From NCBI GenBank assembly GCA_910585805.1, contig CAJUFB010000110.1, positions 1 to 11,965 of the forward strand: a DNA stretch of 11,965 bases, given 5' to 3'. This DNA is from an uncultured Acetatifactor sp. GTDB taxonomy: Bacteria; Bacillota; Clostridia; Lachnospirales; Lachnospiraceae. The notes beneath the pieces were generated by a model. That model worked only from the letters and a program-made list of their open reading frames with translations, searched no databases and was not told the DNA's origin. Position numbers and translations under genes: made by a program. Position 1 is the first letter of the stretch. Each line of letters begins with the position of its first letter. Shown in pieces: positions 7,301 to 11,965 of this stretch.

Positions 7301-8767
7301 AAATGCCAGATTGCCCACCGCTTCCGTCCCCGGCGGCAGCTGCACTTCTTTCAAAGCTTTACACCGATAGAACGCCATATCCCCCAGTGAGACCAGACTG
7401 TCCGGAAAGCGCACTTCCCCCAAAGCCGAACAGCCGTAAAAAGCCTGTTCCCCGATGACTCTGACGCCTTTCCCCAGGCCAAGTTCTTTCAGCCTGCGGC
7501 AACGTTTAAATGCCTTCGCCCCCACCTCCGTAAGCCCCTCAGGCAACGGGGCGCGAAGCAGCTTTACACAATTTTCAAAAGCCCCTGTGCCGATATACCC
7601 CAGGCGGGCCGGAAAATTAACTGACTGCAAAACCAGACAGTCCCTGAAAGCCCCCGCCCCGATTGTCTCCACGGAATCCGGAAGAATCACCCTGTCAACT
7701 CCTTCATTTCCGGCAAAAGCCTCCTCTGCGATACGGACAACGCCTTCCGGAACCACGACTCTGGATTCATTCCCCAGATATTTCAGAAGCACGGAACCGC
7801 TGAGCCGGAAATTCCCCAGAACCTGTTTTCGGACAGTCCTCACCAACACCGGAATATCCTCCCCGGAAAGACCAGAGATTCCCTCTATCCCGAAAGACGC
7901 GCCCTCCGGAGTCCTGACTTCCCTCAGGGCGCTGCAATTCTGAAACGCATCCTCATGAATCAGATTTTCGTCCCGCCGGAAGGCAACGGTCTCCAGGCTG
8001 ATGCAGTTGCGGAACGCCCGGCTCTCAATCTCCTTCAGCGTAGAGGGAAATTGAACGGAAATAATTCCCCGCTTGTCAAAAAAGGCACTCTTCCCAATCT
8101 TTTCAATCCCCTCCGGAATCTCCACATGCTTCAGATTCGTCAGAAATTTTGCCAGACACCGCCCCTCCAGTTCCATCATCCGCAGGATATCTACCGCAAT
8201 GGCGCGAACCAGGCCGGGAACCGCCATCTCCCCGGCCACCACCTCCACTGCGTTTGGAAACACATATTTCCGTCCGTCCGAAAAGGCGATTTCCGAAATC
8301 CTGCTGCAGCCAGTGAACACATCACAGAGACAGTCTTCCTGCAGCTTCGGGGAAATCTCCAGTTTTTTCAGCATTACATCGTTTACAAATACTTGTTTTC
8401 CCAAATACTGAACACCGGGAATCCTCACCTCGGTAAGGCTGTCACAGTAGAGAAACGCGCAGTCTCCCAGCTCCGTTACGGACGGAGGAAGAGAAACTGA
8501 CTCCAGTCTGTGGCAGCGGTGAAAGGCATACTCGCCCACATGGGTGACACCCGGCGGAACGGCAATCTCCTTTAGCCTGCGGCACCCCTTGAAAGCGCCG
8601 GACAGAATATGCACAAGGCCAAAAGGCAGAGTCACTTTACGCAAAGAGACACAGCCTTTGAAAGCATCTTCGCCAATAGTGTGGACTTCCTCCGGAACAA
8701 TGACCTGCTCCTGCCTGCCCGTATATGATTTCAGGATACCCTTCTCTATCTGAAAGTCATTTTCCAT
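4382..8767 (-). CDS. Giant BspA-type leucine-rich-repeat (LRR_5) protein, 1461 residues
   Basis: Almost the whole protein is built from repeats of about 23 residues of the LRR_5/BspA type (pattern: LP..V..IG..AF..C..L..V). The start chosen is the ATG at 8767 (MENDFQIEKG...), 11 bases after AAAGGAG. Longer frames from 8863 or 8791 would place that site inside the gene. There is no signal peptide, membrane anchor, LPXTG or cell-wall-binding domain, so a cytoplasmic location or unusual export is implied. Repeat blocks restart several times with a header such as LLKYLGNESRVVVPEGV. Some are separated by non-LRR linkers of about 45 residues, for example near residues 160-210, 286-331, 1082-1123 and 1244-1293. 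Two hydrophilic low-complexity inserts interrupt the array, around 565-630 and 787-855. LRR_5 proteins mainly mediate protein-protein contact; the partner is unknown. The gene follows dus by 163 bases and could share its transcript. Confidence 0.9.
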   Translation of the reverse strand: MENDFQIEKGILKSYTGRQEQVIVPEEVHTIGEDAFKGCVSLRKVTLPFGLVHILSGAFKGCRRLKEIAVPPGVTHVGEYAFHRCHRLESVSLPPSVTELGDCAFLYCDSLTEVRIPGVQYLGKQVFVNDVMLKKLEISPKLQEDCLCDVFTGCSRISEIAFSDGRKYVFPNAVEVVAGEMAVPGLVRAIAVDILRMMELEGRCLAKFLTNLKHVEIPEGIEKIGKSAFFDKRGIISVQFPSTLKEIESRAFRNCISLETVAFRRDENLIHEDAFQNCSALREVRTPEGASFGIEGISGLSGEDIPVLVRTVRKQVLGNFRLSGSVLLKYLGNESRVVVPEGVVRIAEEAFAGNEGVDRVILPDSVETIGAGAFRDCLVLQSVNFPARLGYIGTGAFENCVKLLRAPLPEGLTEVGAKAFKRCRRLKELGLGKGVRVIGEQAFYGCSALGEVRFPDSLVSLGDMAFYRCKALKEVQLPPGTEAVGNLAFAQSGVKRVRMEGCGRGYGRDIFFQCPGLRSVVLEKGVRHIPDRLAYGCGALNRVVLPDTLESVGRNVWEGTPFLKDWVENQSENLAEDKAGNDPKNQIEDETGIRSQNRMEDKLWNRSENQMGTGNRTEDEVERQNEIFWDGRHLKGIVSLPEETRIVAGGAFYGNPFLTEIRFSNHVTWIGEAALKGCTKLCRITWPKAVTTAEPEVFSGCTRLETLALCPDSPESAELQDASFAAAVPWKIVKDRAFYNCRKLSHILWKDIRTVGKEAFFGCVSLKPEDTDSLEWVGELAFEGMQGMETAYAAERCDGGKREDSTGDCDGREGTAGIESRDAMETAESMEGQNTREAADGAACKDRESRDGTSGLCIVGSILVSGGRCPGEVHVPEGITVIAPYAFSANRQITGLVLPETLRSIGEGAFWGCSGLAHVRFPSSSCAVGPRAFEKCTGIQEIRLCAHSLGASAFARCLSLERAEITGLSALEERLFEGCENLRECVCGQVSAVGDSCFSGCRQLENFDFQMTIEIGSYAFQDCDMLKEIGLNDHTLVNPHGFEDCGRLERIVLTGREGSLEPGEYAFSGCTALNQVVRRGRLWELREYRDILSEKLPEPVRLVFHSALSCFEVEKEEILCGYRGLGRILKIPVGIRRIQAEVFQDCLMLEQISIPETVEYIGARAFHKTAWMEKQRAKSPMVVVGHMLLDGSCCAGEVVVPEDIRLVCGWAFAGGMGIEKIRFLSDRVRVEAYAFRNCIFLKELVLADGTSVVFEGISDRKKELPTLAEQAVWDRLNCFKTDENDVLIECTGNISRLLVAEGITAIGDSVFQDGNLLTEIILPRTVTSIGRNSFAGCKWLLRVCGAESVRTIGSRAFSGCGSLEEVALAESFTEIGRGAFENCTSLREIVLPKGVEELPERVFFRCHSLRRVHLPSTLKRIGKEAFAFCRSLEMLTIPEGVLVEERAFAGTVNVSQERMLP
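6936..7067. repeat. 36-nt tandem repeats inside the LRR gene
   Basis: Three 36-base units (6936-6971, 6972-7007, 7008-7043) and a partial fourth encode degenerate 12-residue repeats: EDKAGNDPKNQI, EDETGIRSQNRM and EDKLWNRSENQM. They are hydrophilic, rich in Asn, Glu, Asp and Arg, and break the LRR pattern. The insert stays in frame. It looks like a slippage-type expansion at a loop between two repeats. Confidence 0.75.
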
Positions 8768-8806
8768 AAAAAGCAAAACTCCTTTCTCCATTCTTTCCGT
8801 GATGTT

Positions 8807-8908
8807 GGAGCCAAAAGGGTATCGGCGGAAATCTTCTATACCCCCTGACAATCCGTCCCGCAATCATGGCAAAGCGTCGGGCCGCCTTTGAGATACTGCT
8901 TTGGCTCC
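8807..8908. repeat. 9-bp inverted repeat in the dus-LRR intergenic region
   Basis: GGAGCCAAA (8807-8815) is the perfect reverse complement of TTTGGCTCC (8900-8908). Between the arms, on the minus strand, lies a weak promoter-like pair TTGCGG-17-TATAGA. The stem would form only in a transcript reading through from dus, so it could separate the two genes. There is no T run to make it an intrinsic terminator. Confidence 0.35.
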
Positions 8909-8930
8909 GCATCAGAAACCCTCCGCGCCG

Positions 8931-9896
8931 TCACGGAACCTCTCTGGAAACTTCATCGGAAAATATCCGCACCACAATGTCCCTGAGTTCTTCCAGGCTT
9001 CCGCACCGATACATCTGCTCCTTATACCGCTTCGTCCCCTTCCGCTTTTTCATCCCATAGGAAGCCAGCTTCTGGATATACCGGATGGTAAAAGTCTCGT
9101 CATAACAGGCAGCCGTCAGCTCCGTCTGCTCCAGTAGAATCTGCAGAACGCTCTTCTCTATGGGCCTGTGGGTAAGCTCGCTGAAAATAAAGGGATTTTC
9201 CAGCGCATAACGGGCAATCATCACCCCGTCGGCTCCGGTCCGCTCCATCATCCTCCCGGCGTCCTCTGCCGAGAAAATCCCCCCGTTGGCAATCACGGGA
9301 ATCGAAACCGCCGCTTTCGCCTGGGCAATTTCCTCATAGCAGCAGTCCCCGTCATACATCATGCTGCGGCTGCGTCCATGGACGGTAATCATATCCGCCC
9401 CCGCGTCCTCGCACACACGAGCAAACTCCGCCGCGAACATGTCCTCCTTCCGGATTCCCGTGCGGCATTTTACCGTGACGATCTTCCCGCTTTTCCTGCA
9501 TCCCCGGATGATGGCTGCCGCTCTTTTGGGGTCTGTCATCAGGGCGCTGCCTTCGCCGCTTTTGAACACATTGGGCACGGGACAGCCCATATTGATGTCA
9601 ATGATATCAAAATCCTTCAATCCCTCCGAGCATGCCATCTGTGTCATCACGGCCGGGTCTCCGCCCAGCAGCTGCACGGCCCTCACAGGCTCTTCCCGGG
9701 TGGTATAGAGAAGACGCCGGGTGGCCCTGTCCGAATATTTCAAAGCATTGGCGCTGGACATCTCCGTAAAGCACAGGCCCGCCCCCAGTTCATAGGCAAG
9801 CATCCGGAACGGGTAACAGGTGTATCCGGCCAAAGGCGCCATCAGAACATTGGAAGGCAGCAACAGACCGCCCACCCGCAATCTTTTCATTTCCAT
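8931..9896 (-). CDS. dusB: tRNA-dihydrouridine synthase, DusB-like
   Basis: This 321-residue protein reduces uridine to 5,6-dihydrouridine in tRNA D-loops, using FMN and NADPH in the cytoplasm. Family motifs are in order: MAPLAGYT (19-26), QLLG (75-78), INMGCPVPNVFKSGEGSALM (101-120) with catalytic Cys105, TVKCRTGI (141-148), TVHGRSR (171-177) with His173, and ANGGI (203-207). Length and order match the DusB/NifR3 group. One deviation is ARYALENPFIF (228-238), where the FMN-phosphate loop is usually GRGALGNPWIF; the Gly-to-Tyr change is notable. The ATG at 9896 is used because the motifs begin soon after it. Its ribosome binding site (GGAAAG, 12 bases away) is weak, and the ATG at 9890 is an alternative. 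A possible promoter lies at 9935-9963. Family is certain; the exact uridine modified is not. Confidence 0.93.
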   Translation of the reverse strand: MEMKRLRVGGLLLPSNVLMAPLAGYTCYPFRMLAYELGAGLCFTEMSSANALKYSDRATRRLLYTTREEPVRAVQLLGGDPAVMTQMACSEGLKDFDIIDINMGCPVPNVFKSGEGSALMTDPKRAAAIIRGCRKSGKIVTVKCRTGIRKEDMFAAEFARVCEDAGADMITVHGRSRSMMYDGDCCYEEIAQAKAAVSIPVIANGGIFSAEDAGRMMERTGADGVMIARYALENPFIFSELTHRPIEKSVLQILLEQTELTAACYDETFTIRYIQKLASYGMKKRKGTKRYKEQMYRCGSLEELRDIVVRIFSDEVSREVP

Positions 9897-9934
9897 ACAG
9901 GCGACACACTTTCCAACTGACTTTTTTGTTTTCC

Positions 9935-9963
9935 ATTATACTACTTCCGCTCCTCTTTTGCCA
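9935..9963 (-). promoter_or_regulatory. Possible promoter for the dihydrouridine synthase gene
   Basis: A perfect TATAAT (9940-9935, minus) lies about 39 bases before the dus start. The hexamer 17 bases upstream, TGGCAA, matches the -35 consensus poorly, so help from an activator or weak expression is implied. Confidence 0.4.
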
Positions 9964-10153
9964 CGATAATTTAGGACAACAATCTTTCGCAGCAGATAAC
10001 TGATTCTATACAAAACGCAGCCGATACCACTGTCCCGATTCATGAAACCAGCTGCTCTGTCCGGGTACCGGCATTTCGCTATGGGTATGACTTCCCTGTT
10101 TTCCTCCCATGAGGTTTCAGCAAGTGAAATAACTACTCCCATTATCTCGTATA

Positions 10154-10209
10154 TTCCCGGGAAATGGAATAGCTTTTATAAAATTTTAAATTTCATTTCC
10201 TCCATTTCC
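10154..10209. repeat. 9-bp inverted repeat around an AT-rich loop
   Basis: GGAAATGGA (10160-10168) and TCCATTTCC (10201-10209) are perfect reverse complements enclosing a very AT-rich 32-base loop. The left arm overlaps a 10-bp palindrome TTCCCGGGAA (10154-10163). No T run follows on either strand close enough to call a terminator. Confidence 0.45.
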
Positions 10210-10275
10210 ATTGTTCATCACACGTCGTCAAAGAAATGACCATGGAAGTCGCAGGCTTTAATCTTCCCTGAAACT

Positions 10276-10386
10276 TGCACTCGTTGGAGATGTACACCTC
10301 CAAGTGCACGGCAGAACTCCCGCCGCCCTTTGACGGGGACAACGGGAGCATATTTCAGCAACGAAATCCGTGCCCGCAAATATGCT
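10276..10386. ncRNA. Candidate structured RNA element, strand undetermined
   Basis: Three consecutive inverted repeats are packed into 111 bases. (A) TGCAC...TTGGAG (10276-10289) pairs with CTCCAAGTGCA (10298-10308) around an 8-base loop, with a 3-base bulge. (B) CTCCCG (10317-10322) pairs with CGGGAG (10343-10348), with an inner CCC/GGG stem. (C) AGCATATTT (10347-10355) pairs with AAATATGCT (10378-10386). B and C share two bases, so they stack or compete. The element begins only four bases after the stop of the membrane-protein gene. It matches no RNA family I can name; calling it an RNA is inference from pairing alone. Confidence 0.35.
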
Positions 10387-10390
10387 GTTG

Positions 10391-11965
10391 TCAGAAATTG
10401 AAGCTGCCGTCCCATACAGGCATATCGGAAAGGTAGGCGCTCTCCACAGCCGGAACATAGTACGCGCCATAAGCTTTCAGGCCGTCATCCATAGCCGCTT
10501 CGGGCAGTTCCACATAAAAGCGGTAATAGGGCATATAATACCTCTCCCGCTCTCCCGCGCGGTAGACCAGCTCCACTTTCCCGATGAACTCCTCTCCGGG
10601 CATCTCATAGGGCGCTGTGGTGATATAATTGCCTTTCCGCAGAAGCTCTTTCGCCTCCTCCGCCGTGATGATCGGATACTCTCCCACCATCCTCGACAGA
10701 TCAGGCCGGAAGCTCCTGGCCAGGTACAGCCTGCCCTGGTCATCGCAGTAAAAGGCTGTCCGGTTGAAATTGTAATTGATGATGCGCTGGACCATATCCT
10801 CCGCCCGGTCATAAAATTCAATCCAATAGCTCTGCTGGAGATAGATATTGTAGCTGCCGCCATAGATATTCGCCACGGGATGCTCCATCCCGATGAAATC
10901 CTCGTACTCTTTTTCCAGATACTCTGCCGTCTCCGCCAGCTCCCCATAGGCAGCGTAATGGGTAAAGCGATATTCCTCCGGCAGGGATACGGCCGGTTCA
11001 AAAGATACCGTAGCCGTCATGGCCTGATTCACCTCGATTTTCAGCCCTTCCGCTTCCCCGATTAGCTTCGTGGGATTGAAATACCCTTCCGGCACGGTGT
11101 CTCCGCCCATCTCCAGCTTCTCTGTAATAATCTGCTTCGTCTCTTCATCCGGGACATCATCCGTGATGGTCAGGGATTCCTCCTCCAGTCCTAAGCTGCC
11201 CGCGATTTCAAGCAGGAATTCCCGCATTTTATGAAAGTCTCCGCCCTGTACGATATAGTTCTCATCGTAGGACAGAACGTTTTCATACACCGGCAGAGAT
11301 GAAATCCCCAACGCTTCGTCCCATGGGTTCGTGTTTACTAACTCCGAGATGTCATGCACCCTGATTCCCTCATAGCCTGCTGCTTCCTCCTCCCCGATTT
11401 CTGCCATGGAAAGCATAGGAAGCCCTGTCTCTCCTGTATCCTTTGTATCAGGTTCCTGTTTCCCCTCTGGGTCATGGGACGCATAGAGCGAGGAGTCCTC
11501 GCCCGTCTGATTCTGTTTTTGTTCCATGATAATCCATCCCGCGCATGCTGCCAGCAGAAGACCGGCCGCGGCGGCAGCCCATTTCCGCAGACTTCCGGCT
11601 CTTTCCTTTCGGCTTTTCCGGCTTTCTCTCCGGCATTTCGCTTCCCAGCTGCTTTCTTCTCGACTTTCCCTCTCCTGGCTACATGCCTTTCGGCTATCCT
11701 CCCGGTTGCTTTCTCCTCGAATCTCCTCTTTCCGGTTACTTGCCTTTCGGCTATCCTCCCGATTACCTTCTTCCCGATTCTCCGCTTTCTGGCTACTTGC
11801 CTTCCGGCTCTCATCCCGACTACTTTCTTCTCGATTCCCCGTCTTCTGGCTGCTTGCTGTCCGACTATCCTCCCGGTTGCTTTCTTCTCTCCCCTCCGTA
11901 TCCAGGCCTTTCCCCTCCCGGTTCCGCAGCCTGTCGGTCTCTTCCAGGATAGCATCGTCCAACAA
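10391..11965 (-). CDS. Membrane protein with repeat-rich cytoplasmic tail and large outer domain, 5' end cut by the window
   Basis: The reading frame enters at the right edge (the first codon is TTG, so the true start may lie outside) and gives 524 residues. Order of parts: a short acidic start (LDDAILEETDRLR); 19-residue tandem repeats rich in Glu, Arg, Ser and Asn (about 27-120); a basic stretch; one membrane segment (about 130-147); a polar linker; then an outer domain of about 330 residues ending in VWDGSFNF. The outer part contains a YPIITAEEAKELL segment and aromatic-rich stretches (YYMPYYRFYVEL). This single-span layout, with a charged inner tail and a large outer sensor-like domain, resembles anti-sigma factors. 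No sigma factor is visible and no anti-sigma motif is recognised, so this is only a possibility. A lipobox-like LAAC lies inside the membrane segment but too far from the N terminus to be a normal lipoprotein signal. Function unknown. Confidence 0.8.
   Translation of the reverse strand: MLDDAILEETDRLRNREGKGLDTEGREESNREDSRTASSQKTGNREESSRDESRKASSQKAENREEGNREDSRKASNRKEEIRGESNREDSRKACSQERESREESSWEAKCRRESRKSRKERAGSLRKWAAAAAGLLLAACAGWIIMEQKQNQTGEDSSLYASHDPEGKQEPDTKDTGETGLPMLSMAEIGEEEAAGYEGIRVHDISELVNTNPWDEALGISSLPVYENVLSYDENYIVQGGDFHKMREFLLEIAGSLGLEEESLTITDDVPDEETKQIITEKLEMGGDTVPEGYFNPTKLIGEAEGLKIEVNQAMTATVSFEPAVSLPEEYRFTHYAAYGELAETAEYLEKEYEDFIGMEHPVANIYGGSYNIYLQQSYWIEFYDRAEDMVQRIINYNFNRTAFYCDDQGRLYLARSFRPDLSRMVGEYPIITAEEAKELLRKGNYITTAPYEMPGEEFIGKVELVYRAGERERYYMPYYRFYVELPEAAMDDGLKAYGAYYVPAVESAYLSDMPVWDGSFNF
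11606..11887. repeat. 57-nt tandem repeats in the membrane-protein gene
   Basis: Four 57-base units (11660-11887) and a degenerate fifth (11606-11659) encode 19-residue repeats such as EESNREDSRTASSQKTGNR, EESSRDESRKASSQKAENR and EEGNREDSRKASNRKEEIR. The repeat is a mixed-charge, probably disordered or helical segment on the cytoplasmic side, just before the membrane span. Units differ at silent and coding positions, so the expansion is not very recent, but copy number could still vary between strains. Confidence 0.85.

Larger units (their letters stand above)
9897..10390. other. Gene-free 494-base region between the membrane protein and dus
   Basis: No convincing gene is present. A 68-codon minus-strand frame (9936-10142) lacks a ribosome binding site. 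The region is patchy. Next to dus is a -10 box. A stem CCGGTACC/GGTATCGG (minus, arms near 10064-10071 and 10021-10028, one G-U pair) follows. An AT-rich section around 10160-10209 is framed by a 9-bp inverted repeat. The stretch 10276-10386 beside the upstream gene holds three inverted repeats. The sharp composition change around 10165-10215 suggests a junction of different pieces. Confidence 0.5.

Noticed and set aside
6014..7458. Several plus-strand open frames of 70-219 codons opposite the LRR gene
   Set aside because: They are Pro/Ser/Phe-rich mirror frames of the repetitive LRR coding sequence without start signals.
8768..8863. Longer N terminus for the LRR protein
   Set aside because: The extra 32 residues do not resemble an LRR cap, and the clear AAAGGAG site serves the ATG at 8767.
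9168..9920. 250-codon plus-strand open frame
   Set aside because: It is antisense to the dihydrouridine synthase gene and His/Pro-rich, a typical mirror of a GC-rich gene.
9936..10142. 68-codon minus-strand frame upstream of dus
   Set aside because: It has no ribosome binding site before the ATG, its stop overlaps the likely -10 box of dus, and there is no family resemblance.
10218..10415. 65-codon minus-strand frame overlapping the structured element
   Set aside because: The start lies inside the upstream gene in another frame, with no ribosome binding site. The pairing pattern explains the sequence better.
11525..11577. Lipobox-like LAAC in the membrane protein
   Set aside because: It follows more than 120 charged residues, so it is more likely part of an ordinary membrane span than a lipoprotein signal.
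1..11965. tRNA, rRNA, CRISPR array, insertion sequence or attachment site
   Set aside because: None was recognised: no cloverleaf-like sequence with a T-loop, no regularly spaced direct repeats outside genes, and no transposase or integrase. Reading by eye can miss weak cases.

Overview
The window looks like chromosomal DNA from a gut-type Clostridia (Bacillota), most likely Lachnospiraceae. That is inference. It rests on AGGAGG-type ribosome binding sites, TTGACA/TATAAT-like promoters, and the kind of genes present: an AAA-ATPase_like/PD-(D/E)XK protein, a ferredoxin-tailed aldo/keto reductase and a giant BspA-type leucine-rich-repeat protein. No rRNA, tRNA, CRISPR array, transposase or phage gene was recognised.

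Almost everything is transcribed on the minus strand. From right to left in the direction of transcription: (a) a 5'-incomplete membrane protein (10391-11965) with a cytoplasmic tail made of 57-nt tandem repeats; (b) a gene-free stretch of about 490 nt (9897-10390) with several inverted repeats; (c) a DusB-type tRNA-dihydrouridine synthase (8931-9896); (d) a 1461-residue LRR_5 protein without a signal peptide (4382-8767); (e) a 284-nt leader with a minigene and a 13-bp inverted repeat; (f) an aldo/keto reductase with two Fe-S cysteine motifs (3015-4097); (g) a regulatory region (2643-2918) with two minus-strand promoters, one plus-strand promoter and palindromes; (h) a translationally coupled pair of AAA-ATPase_like protein (1056-2642) and lipoprotein (404-1042); (i) an intergenic region with hairpins; (j) the first codons of another minus-strand gene leaving the left edge, with its own good promoter.

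The only convincing plus-strand gene is a 34-codon ORF at 2919-3023. It has a near-consensus promoter and a strong ribosome binding site, and its end overlaps the end of the reductase gene.

The genes do not form one obvious pathway. The clearest functional unit is the ATPase/lipoprotein operon. The reductase is a stand-alone redox enzyme and Dus is tRNA housekeeping. The LRR protein and the repeat-tailed membrane protein are accessory proteins of unknown function, and both carry hydrophilic repeat expansions. The less explained material lies between genes: the 34-aa ORF with its divergent control region, the reductase leader, and the structured stretch at 10276-10386. No complete new system could be demonstrated from the sequence alone.
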